Positions 56,694 to 64,000 of a stretch of 64,000 bases of DNA are shown here, piece by piece. The notes beneath the pieces were generated by a model that was not told the DNA's origin, did not search any database, and saw only the letters and a list, made by a program, of their open reading frames with translations. How positions within the stretch are numbered: position 1 is the stretch's first letter; each line of letters begins with the position of its first letter. The translations under genes and the position numbers were made by a program. Source of the stretch: Anaerolineales bacterium (GTDB lineage: Bacteria; Chloroflexota; Anaerolineae; Anaerolineales; UBA11579); the NCBI GenBank assembly GCA_026129335.1, contig JAHCIH010000008.1, positions 1 to 64,000 of the forward strand, written 5' to 3'.

Positions 56694-58130
56694 ATGCCCG
56701 CCTACGAAGCCGTCATCGGTCTGGAAACCCACATTCAGCTCAACACCGCTAGCAAAATCTTCTGCGCCTGCAAGGCTGACTCCTGGGGCGACCCGCCCAA
56801 CACCAACATTTGTCCCGTGTGCTCCGGGCTGCCCGGCGTGCTGCCGGTGCTCAACTGGGGCGCCGTGGAAAAGGCCGCCGTGCTGGCTGCGGCAATGGGC
56901 GCCGAACTGAATCCGGTCTCCTATTTCGACCGCAAGAACTACTTCTACCCCGACCTGCCCAAGGGCTACCAGATCTCGCAATATGACCAGCCGCTGGCCC
57001 GCGGCGGGGGCATGGACGTGCCCACCGCCGACGGCGTGCGCCGGGTAAGCATTCACAAATTGCACATCGAGGAAGACGCCGGCAAGACGGTGCACCGCGC
57101 CGACGGCGGCCGCCTGATCGACTTCAACCGCTGTGGCGTGCCGCTGGTCGAGATGGTCACCGGGCCGGACCTGCGCTCCGCCGAGGAGGCGGCGCAGTAC
57201 CTGATCCGCCTGCGCCAGCTGCTGCGCTGGCTGGGCATCTCCGAAGCCGACATGGAGAAGGGCCACCTGCGCGCCGACGGCAACGTCTCCATCCGCCCCG
57301 TGGGCAGCACCGAGCTCAACACCAAGACCGAGATCAAGAACGTAAACTCCATCGACTCGCTGCGCTCGGCGATTGAAACCGAGATCGAACGCCAGATTCG
57401 CGCCGTGGAGAATGGCGAGCAGATCCAGGCCTGGACGCTGTCCTGGGACGAGAACTCCGGCACGCTGAGCAAGATGCGCAGCAAGGAAACCGAGGCCGAT
57501 TACCGCTATTTCCGCGAACCCGATTTGCTGCCGGTGACCCTGGACGAAGCCTGGCGCGCCGCGGTACACGCGGACCTGCCGGAGATGCCCCTCGCCCGCC
57601 GGGCGCGTTTCATGGAGCAGTACGGCCTGCCGGAATACGACGCCGACATCCTCAGCAGTGAGCGCGCCCTCTCCGACTATTACGAGGCCGCCGTGGCCAG
57701 CTACGGTGGCGATCCCAAGCGCGTTTCCAACTGGCTGATGAACGACATCCTGGCGATGCTCAACGAAAGCGGCCTGAGCGCCAGCGAGCTCAAGCTGACG
57801 CCCGCTTACCTGGCCGACATCCTCAAGTTGATGGACGAAGGCAAGGTGAACACGCCCACCGGCAAGGCGCTGCTGGTCAGGGTGCAGGCAGGCGACGGCG
57901 CGCCAGCGGAGATTGTGGAGGCCGAGGGCCTGGCGCAGGTCAGCGACGAAGGCGAGCTGCGCGCCCTGGCCGAGGAGATCGTGGCCGCCAACCCGGACAA
58001 CGTGGCCAGCTACCGCGCCGGCAAGCAGGCGCTGATCGGCTGGTTCGTGGGCCAGGTAATGGCGCGCACCGGCGGCAAGGCCGACCCCAAAGCCGTGCAG
58101 GCCATCCTGCGCGAACTGCTGCAGGGATGA
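56694..58130 (+). CDS. gatB: Asp/Glu-tRNA amidotransferase subunit B
   Basis: A 478-residue GatB, the kinase/transferase subunit that activates and amidates Glu-tRNA(Gln)/Asp-tRNA(Asn). [66 protein letters not shown] and [14 protein letters not shown] are all canonical; the YqeY-like tail is at the end. It lies 16 kb from gatCA and heads its own operon. Confidence 0.96.
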   Translation: MPAYEAVIGLETHIQLNTASKIFCACKADSWGDPPNTNICPVCSGLPGVLPVLNWGAVEKAAVLAAAMGAELNPVSYFDRKNYFYPDLPKGYQISQYDQPLARGGGMDVPTADGVRRVSIHKLHIEEDAGKTVHRADGGRLIDFNRCGVPLVEMVTGPDLRSAEEAAQYLIRLRQLLRWLGISEADMEKGHLRADGNVSIRPVGSTELNTKTEIKNVNSIDSLRSAIETEIERQIRAVENGEQIQAWTLSWDENSGTLSKMRSKETEADYRYFREPDLLPVTLDEAWRAAVHADLPEMPLARRARFMEQYGLPEYDADILSSERALSDYYEAAVASYGGDPKRVSNWLMNDILAMLNESGLSASELKLTPAYLADILKLMDEGKVNTPTGKALLVRVQAGDGAPAEIVEAEGLAQVSDEGELRALAEEIVAANPDNVASYRAGKQALIGWFVGQVMARTGGKADPKAVQAILRELLQG

Positions 58131-58591
58131 GCGTCGCGCGACAAGCCCCGGACGCTTTTCACGTCCAATCCGCCGAGGAGGCCCAGGCCGCGGCGATTCG
58201 TGACCTGGTGCGCTCCTCGGGCATCAACCCCACCGGCCTGGCTTCGGAGCGTTTCTTGGTCGCGCTGACGCCGTCCGGCGAGCTGATCGGCTGCGTGCAG
58301 GTCAAGCCGCACGCCGACGGCAGCCGCGAGCTGGCTTCTCTGGCGGTGGCTCCGGCATGGCGGGGGCGCGGCGTCGCCCGCGCCCTGATGGGGGCCATCC
58401 TGGCGCAGCACCCCGGCGAGTTGTACTTGATGTGCCAATCGCGCCTCGGCCCGATGTACGAGAAGTTCGGCTTCCAGGCCATCTCCAGTGAGCAAATGCC
58501 CACCTATTTCCGCCGGGTGAGCAAGCTGGCCGGGATGGTCCTTGCGATGAACAGGGCTGGCGAGACCCTCTTGGTGATGCGCCGCCCATGA
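58127..58591 (+). CDS. GNAT-family N-acetyltransferase
   Basis: A 154-residue GNAT protein: the acetyl-CoA loop is VAPAWRGRGVARALMGAIL, preceded by ELIGCVQVKPHADGSRELASL. Overlaps gatB by ATGA. Substrate unknown. Confidence 0.82.
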   Translation: MSVARQAPDAFHVQSAEEAQAAAIRDLVRSSGINPTGLASERFLVALTPSGELIGCVQVKPHADGSRELASLAVAPAWRGRGVARALMGAILAQHPGELYLMCQSRLGPMYEKFGFQAISSEQMPTYFRRVSKLAGMVLAMNRAGETLLVMRRP

Positions 58592-58944
58592 AAGCGACCA
58601 TCCTCTACGACGGTTACTGCGCCCTGTGCAACCGCGTGGTCGAATTCCTGCAAGCGCGGCAGAAGCCCGGCGCGCTGCAATACATCTCGCAGCAGTCGTC
58701 GCGCGGCCAGCAGCTGCTCGCCGAAGCCGAGCTGGCGGATGTGACCCTGGATACCGTCGTCCTGCTGGAGGGCGGCCGCGGCTACTTGCGCTCGGCCGCC
58801 GGGCTGCGGGCGCTGCGCCATTTGCGCTTCCCCTGGCCGCTGCTGTACGTTTTCATCCTGGTGCCGCCGTTCTTACGCGACCCGGTTTACAATCTCATCG
58901 CCCACAACCGCTACCGTTGGTTCGGGCGCTCGCCGCGTGAATAA
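58588..58944 (+). CDS. DCC-family thiol-disulfide oxidoreductase (DUF393)
   Basis: A 118-residue protein with the N-terminal DGYCALCN motif and the family end YNLIAHNRYRWFG. A short hydrophobic segment lies near residues 80-95. Overlaps the upstream GNAT gene by ATGA. Confidence 0.87.
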   Translation: MKATILYDGYCALCNRVVEFLQARQKPGALQYISQQSSRGQQLLAEAELADVTLDTVVLLEGGRGYLRSAAGLRALRHLRFPWPLLYVFILVPPFLRDPVYNLIAHNRYRWFGRSPRE

Positions 58945-60367
58945 GATCCGCTCCCTGCCCATCTCCGTTCGCCTCTTCGGCCTGGCGCTGCTTCTGCGCC
59001 TGCTGCCGGTGCTCTTCGCTATCCACCTGCCCATCGGGTTGGACGACATGTTCCAATACGACATGCTCGGCCGCAGCCTGGCGGCGGGGAACGGCTTCCG
59101 CTGGTACGGCCAGGAAGACATTGACCTGGTGCGCCAATTCATCGACCTGGAATTCGTGGTGGACGAGTACGATCCGCGCGGCGTGCTCACTTCGTTCCGC
59201 GCCCCGGGCTATCCGGCGTTCCTCGCCGTCATCTACAGCCTCAGCGGGCTGGAGTGGCGCCTGCTGGCCGCCCGCCTGGCACAGGTCGCCTTGGGCGCGG
59301 CGCTCGCCCCGCTGAGCTACTGGCTGGCGCTGCGCCTGTTCCCCGGCAACCAACGGGCGGCGCGCTTCGCCGGCTACGCGTTGGCAGTCTATCCCTTGCT
59401 GGTGCTCTTTCCACTGGCGCTGGCCACCGAGAACCTATTCATCCCGCTGGTGGCCGCCGGCCTGCTGGCGACGCTGGCCGCCGTGGAGCGCGACCGGCGG
59501 CGGGATTACCTGCTGGCGGGGGCGCTCTTCGGCCTGGCCACGCTGACCCGCTCGGTGATCTTTGGCTTCGTCGGTCTGGCAGTGATCTGGCTGTGGTTCT
59601 ACGCGCCGCGGCGGGCTGCCGCGGCCTGGTTCCTGCTGGCGGTGCTGGTCTTCGTGGTGCCCTGGAGTGTGCGCAACAGCCTGCTGCACGACAAGTTCAC
59701 ATTTGTAGAAAACTCGCTGGGCTACAACCTGCACATGGGCTACCACCCCGAGGGCAGTGGCACTTTCCAATTCGGTATCTCCATGGAACTGGTGCCCTAT
59801 CTGGATGATGGCCTGCGCAACGACCTGGGCGTGCAAGCCGGGCTGGGCTTCATTCGCCAGGATCCGGAGCGCGCACTGCAGCTCGCCGTGAACAAGCTGG
59901 GGTACTTCTTCGGCTTGGAGAGGCGGGCGCTGACCTATTTTTATTCCAACAATTTCTTCGGCCATATCCCTGCCCTGCCGTTGCTCGGCCTGTTCCTGCT
60001 CTTCACACTGCCCTTCCCGCTGCTGGCCAGCCTGGCGGCGGTGGGTCTGGCCTTCGCGCGGCTGGCCAAAGAGCGCCTGCTGCTCTACCTGCTTATGGGC
60101 GGCTATCTGCTGCCCCACCTGCTGCTCCTCGCTGAGGAGCGCTTCCACATGGCGCTGCTGCCCGCCATCGCCGCCCTGGCCGGCTATGCCTGGACACAGC
60201 GCGGCGAACTGCGCGCCGCCGCACGGGCCAACCCCTGGCAGCTTGGCCTGGCCGCCCTGTTAGTGGCGCTGCTCTGGCTGAACTGGGGTGGCGAACTGTG
60301 GCGCGATTGGGACAAGCTGGTTATCCTCTTCGGGCCAGGTGGTAACACGGCGGGGTTCTCTTATTGA
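58937..60367 (+). CDS. GT39-type membrane glycosyltransferase
   Basis: A 476-residue protein with about 10-11 membrane helices. The first external loop (LDDMFQYDMLGRSLAAGNGFRWYG) carries the acidic residues typical of ArnT/PMT-like enzymes, and SFRAPGYPAFLAVIY is the common RxPGYP motif. Uses polyprenyl-phosphate sugars. Start GTG 58937 overlaps the DCC gene by 8 nt. Third GT39-like gene of the window. Confidence 0.82.
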   Translation: MNKIRSLPISVRLFGLALLLRLLPVLFAIHLPIGLDDMFQYDMLGRSLAAGNGFRWYGQEDIDLVRQFIDLEFVVDEYDPRGVLTSFRAPGYPAFLAVIYSLSGLEWRLLAARLAQVALGAALAPLSYWLALRLFPGNQRAARFAGYALAVYPLLVLFPLALATENLFIPLVAAGLLATLAAVERDRRRDYLLAGALFGLATLTRSVIFGFVGLAVIWLWFYAPRRAAAAWFLLAVLVFVVPWSVRNSLLHDKFTFVENSLGYNLHMGYHPEGSGTFQFGISMELVPYLDDGLRNDLGVQAGLGFIRQDPERALQLAVNKLGYFFGLERRALTYFYSNNFFGHIPALPLLGLFLLFTLPFPLLASLAAVGLAFARLAKERLLLYLLMGGYLLPHLLLLAEERFHMALLPAIAALAGYAWTQRGELRAAARANPWQLGLAALLVALLWLNWGGELWRDWDKLVILFGPGGNTAGFSY

Positions 60368-60993
60368 TGCGCGCTCTCTTTAAACTCGACGACCTGCACT
60401 TCGACCGCGAGGTGGTGGCCATCACCATCCTCAGCACCCTATTGCTGATGGTGGACTACTACGAACGGCTCACTCCCCTCAAGGCGCTGGACCGCGTGGG
60501 TCTCTACCTCATCGTGCCCTTGCTGGTCATCATCCTGGCTTTCCGCAAACGTCCGGCGGAGTTTGGCTTTCAACTGGGCGACTGGAAGGCCGGCCTGGCG
60601 CTGACTGCGCTGGTCATCGCCCTGGCCGCGCCGCTGCTCTGGTACTTGGCCCAAAGCAACGCCAGTCTGCAGCACTATTACGCTCGGCAATGGGGCACGG
60701 AAGCGCCGGTGCTCACCTTCCTTGACCTGATTGGCTGGGAATTCTTTTTCCGCGGCTTTATCTTGTTCGGCTATGCGCGGATATTTGGCGCGCACGCTCT
60801 CTGGCTGCACGCCGTGCCCTTTGCCTTGGCGCACATCAGCAAGCCGGCCTTGGAGACTTATTCGACGATTTTTGGAGGTTTTCTCTTCGGGTGGGTAGCC
60901 TGGCGCACGCGCTCTTTCCTCTACCCCTTCCTGATCCACTGGTTTATCAATACCTTCATTATTTACGCAGCGGCAGTCGCCTCAGGCAACTAG
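60367..60993 (+). CDS. CPBP-family intramembrane protease
   Basis: A 208-residue membrane protein: WEFFFRGFILF (the EExxxR motif with Trp in place of the first Glu), FALAHISKP and FLIHWFINTF, the three CPBP (Abi/CAAX-protease-like) motifs. About six helices. Start overlaps the previous stop (TGATG). Confidence 0.84.
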   Translation: MRALFKLDDLHFDREVVAITILSTLLLMVDYYERLTPLKALDRVGLYLIVPLLVIILAFRKRPAEFGFQLGDWKAGLALTALVIALAAPLLWYLAQSNASLQHYYARQWGTEAPVLTFLDLIGWEFFFRGFILFGYARIFGAHALWLHAVPFALAHISKPALETYSTIFGGFLFGWVAWRTRSFLYPFLIHWFINTFIIYAAAVASGN

Positions 60994-61003
60994 CCGCCAG
61001 CAC

Positions 61004-63211
61004 TCAGGGGCACTGCTGGTTCTGGATTTGCTGCGGGGTGCAGGTGGGCGTGGCGATGGGTTGAGGCTCGGGCGTCTCAGTCGGCAAGGGCGTGGAAGTG
61101 AGCGTGGGCAGCGGGGGATAGAGCACGATGCTCAACAACGTCTCTGGCAGGACATCCACAGTGATTTCCTGATCATCCAAGAACAGAGTGAAGCCTTCCG
61201 TGGGCGCCCAGCAAAGCCGGCCAAAACTCGGCCCGCGGAACTGCAACCACAACTTGTCCGGACCAATGCCTACCGGCGTGTACTGCGCACCTTGCATAAG
61301 CGTATCGACGACATCGAACAACGTGCTGTTCCCGTGGCGGCAATTGTAGGTTTGCCGGGGGATGACCACGAGGATATTCGGCCCGCTGCCCGGCGTCACG
61401 GTGGCGAATTCGAGCTCCGTGTCCTCGCTTTCCAGGCTCAGCATGGTCGCGCCCGCCTCGTAAGCGCCCACATCGCAGGCCGGCCCAACGGGCCGCGCCA
61501 GGCTCCGTTGGTCGCTGCTGGGGCAGCCGCCGGTGGCCGCATCCAGCGCCGGGCTGTCGTCCAACAGCGCGTGCGTAAAGGTGGGACCGCCGTTATCTGC
61601 CAGTGGGCCCAGGCCGATTTCGGCGGCGGAGACGATGGTGGGGAAGCCGCAGCTTCTGTCTGTGCTCAGGTTGTAGCCCATCAAGGGATAGGGGCTGACA
61701 TGCAGGGCGCTGCTCAGTTCGCAGTCTTGTCCGTTCTTGACGATCAGCGAGTTAGCAATACCCGAAACAAAGGCGGCACCATCAATGGCCGCCAAACCAA
61801 GTTCGGCGTTCTCGGCGATCGTGCTGTATTCAATCAGCAGCCTGCCCTGCCCAGCCGCCACGCCATAGCCGTTGTTGTTGCTGATCGTGCTGTTTTCGAT
61901 GACCATCGAGCCGAGGTTGTCCACGGCTGCCAAGGTCATAACCACATCATTGACCGTGTTGTTGGCCACCAGGCTGCGCTCAATAACTGCGTTACCCAAG
62001 TTGGCGATCGCCGGCAGTCCGCCTATATTGCCGGTAACGTCGCTTTCAACCAAGCTCAGGCGACCGTCATCCCAGTTCATGATGCCGCCGTTGCCGTTTC
62101 CGGTGATTTGACTATTATGGATACCCAACACCCCCTTATTGCTGATACCGCCGCCCAGGCTGGTGTTGTAGTACAGGCTGCCGTTATTGCTCACCGTGCT
62201 ATCGGTCATGCGCACCTCGCCGCCCTCAATCAGGAGGCCGGTGCGCGGGTTGTTGGCTACCAGCGTCTCCGTGAGGTGTAGCAGGCCACCCCGCAGCTGA
62301 ATGCCGTATTGGTTGTTTTCGACGCGGCTGTTGAACAGGCTCACATCGGCGCCTTCTTCCAAAAGAAGGCCGGACCGGAAGGACAAGTCCAGGCCATTAT
62401 TCAGTATGGTTAGATTGCGCAATTCGGTAGGGCCGTAAACAACTACGCCATCCCTCTGGTTGTTTTCCACGCGTACGTCTATCGCAGTGAGCGTAGTGTG
62501 GCTCCTGATGCCCAAGCCCGGGTTGCCTGAAAACGACCCACCCTGAATATGCATTTCGCCTAGATTGACCACTCCGTCTCCACCGCCGACAACCTCTTCG
62601 CCGATGTTTTCCGTCGAGGTTACGTTGGTTAGGGTGACCAAGCCGTTGCTGAGGTTGGTGATGCCAGCGACCACGCAGTGCCGTACGATGACGTTCTCGA
62701 TGGTAGCCTGCGCCTCGCCGCGTATGTTGATGCAGCTGTCCGGGGCCGTGCCGCGCACGTTCTGGATGGTGAACTGGCGCAGCTGAACCTGGGCGTTTCT
62801 GAAAATGTATAAGCCGCCGTAGGTGTCGCCGGCGTCGAATATCGTAGTCGTCTCGCCGGCCCCGATGATGGTGGCGTGGATGTCGACGTGGGCAAACGGA
62901 GCCCCATCATGCCGGCCGATGACATTGTAGGTGCCGGCCGCCACGTGGATGGTATGCCTTACGAAAATCGGTGTGGAATGCTCGGCCTCAAGGGCCGCGT
63001 TGACTGCACGCGCCTTTGCAAAAACGCCTTCCAAGGTGGCGCAAGTTCTCCCCGCGTTGTCACAGGGATTGTCGTCGTTTCCAACTGTCGAAAGATACCA
63101 GGTGTGCTCAAAGAGGTCCCCTTCTAGCGGCACTGGGGCGCAGGCGGCAAGAAATAACACAAAAATTGTAAGCAATAAGGGGAAACGCCTGCTCTCCCCG
63201 GCAGATTCCAT
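61004..63211 (-). CDS. Right-handed beta-helix lipoprotein
   Basis: A 735-residue lipoprotein (lipobox LAAC in VLFLAACAP). A short Cys-paired N-terminal region precedes about 25 imperfect parallel beta-helix turns of the N-G/N-N type (VENNQRDGVVVYG, VENNQYGIQLRGG, VSNNGSLYYN, NTVNDVVMTLAAVDNLG), then GPLADNGGPTFTHALLDDSPALDA, a choice-of-anchor-like ending, and a Thr/Pro-rich tail. Start 63211 lies 5 nt after a TACAAT box (63222-63217), hence probably leaderless. Likely a surface polysaccharide-binding or lyase-like protein. Confidence 0.8.
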   Translation of the reverse strand: MESAGESRRFPLLLTIFVLFLAACAPVPLEGDLFEHTWYLSTVGNDDNPCDNAGRTCATLEGVFAKARAVNAALEAEHSTPIFVRHTIHVAAGTYNVIGRHDGAPFAHVDIHATIIGAGETTTIFDAGDTYGGLYIFRNAQVQLRQFTIQNVRGTAPDSCINIRGEAQATIENVIVRHCVVAGITNLSNGLVTLTNVTSTENIGEEVVGGGDGVVNLGEMHIQGGSFSGNPGLGIRSHTTLTAIDVRVENNQRDGVVVYGPTELRNLTILNNGLDLSFRSGLLLEEGADVSLFNSRVENNQYGIQLRGGLLHLTETLVANNPRTGLLIEGGEVRMTDSTVSNNGSLYYNTSLGGGISNKGVLGIHNSQITGNGNGGIMNWDDGRLSLVESDVTGNIGGLPAIANLGNAVIERSLVANNTVNDVVMTLAAVDNLGSMVIENSTISNNNGYGVAAGQGRLLIEYSTIAENAELGLAAIDGAAFVSGIANSLIVKNGQDCELSSALHVSPYPLMGYNLSTDRSCGFPTIVSAAEIGLGPLADNGGPTFTHALLDDSPALDAATGGCPSSDQRSLARPVGPACDVGAYEAGATMLSLESEDTELEFATVTPGSGPNILVVIPRQTYNCRHGNSTLFDVVDTLMQGAQYTPVGIGPDKLWLQFRGPSFGRLCWAPTEGFTLFLDDQEITVDVLPETLLSIVLYPPLPTLTSTPLPTETPEPQPIATPTCTPQQIQNQQCP

Positions 63212-63216
63212 GACCC

Positions 63217-63222
63217 ATTGTA
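63217..63222 (-). promoter_or_regulatory. -10 element of the beta-helix lipoprotein (leaderless)
   Basis: Minus-strand TACAAT ending 5 nt before the ATG at 63211; no Shine-Dalgarno and no clear -35. Confidence 0.45.
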
Positions 63223-63242
63223 GCAGAAACGTGCGCGTCGGC

Positions 63243-64000
<758 letters not shown>

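Overview
The window reads as a chromosomal segment of a moderately GC-rich bacterium, most likely a member of the Chloroflexota (Anaerolineae-like). This is inferred from gene content: a LysW carrier-protein amino acid operon, lipoproteins with Thr/Pro-rich linkers and an NBR1-like Ig domain, a GatCAB amidotransferase, class II fructose bisphosphatase and many GT39-type membrane glycosyltransferases. No rRNA is present, so the assignment is not proven. No prophage, CRISPR array or transposase gene was seen.

Layout. 0-9.9 kb: a BASS transporter, a lipoprotein hydrolase, a ferritin-like protein, a lipid/diacylglycerol kinase, a helicase-associated-domain protein, trehalose synthesis (otsB and otsA, convergent and overlapping), then frr-uppS-cdsA. 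9.9-17.3 kb: an AT-richer membrane glycosyltransferase, glpX, acs, a VOC protein, metK under a SAM-I riboswitch, thioredoxin and tRNA-Lys(UUU). 17.4-23.5 kb: a bacterial eRF1-like (baeRF) protein, small membrane proteins, a FrnE/DsbA oxidoreductase, two tandem GT2 glycosyltransferases, a hexapeptide-repeat acyltransferase and a PHP phosphoesterase. 23.5-31.5 kb: an eight-gene minus-strand operon argG-argH-lysW-lysX-argC-argB-argD-argE. This looks like a complete carrier-protein (LysW) route from glutamate to ornithine joined to the last two steps of arginine synthesis. It is preceded by a sigma70-type promoter, an arginine-rich leader peptide and an intrinsic terminator, i.e. an arginine attenuator. 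31.5-38 kb: a DUF218 protein, two lipoproteins, a glycosyltransferase and an acyl-CoA dehydrogenase with a 30-bp perfect palindrome at its promoter. 38-44.4 kb: gatC and gatA, separated by a two-gene AT-richer module and followed by a BglII-like restriction-modification pair, a YcaQ-type and an AlkD-type DNA glycosylase and a YjbR protein. 44.4-46.4 kb: xseAB and a HIT protein. 46.4-53.4 kb: a four-gene operon of exported proteins behind a structured leader. 53.4-64 kb: thiolase, DinB, 3-hydroxybutyryl-CoA dehydrogenase, a GIY-YIG gene framed by REP-like inverted repeats, the gatB operon, a beta-helix lipoprotein and a second acyl-CoA dehydrogenase cut by the window end.

Two regulatory themes stand out. 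First, many genes have a -10-like hexamer only 5-8 nt before the start codon and no Shine-Dalgarno sequence, which predicts leaderless mRNAs. Second, two operons carry a short leader ORF whose stop lies exactly 30 nt upstream of an intrinsic terminator. Metabolically the window combines short-chain acyl-CoA chemistry (two acyl-CoA dehydrogenases, thiolase, hydroxybutyryl-CoA dehydrogenase, acetyl-CoA synthetase), gluconeogenesis, trehalose and arginine synthesis, indirect tRNA amidation and cell-surface glycan/lipoprotein production.
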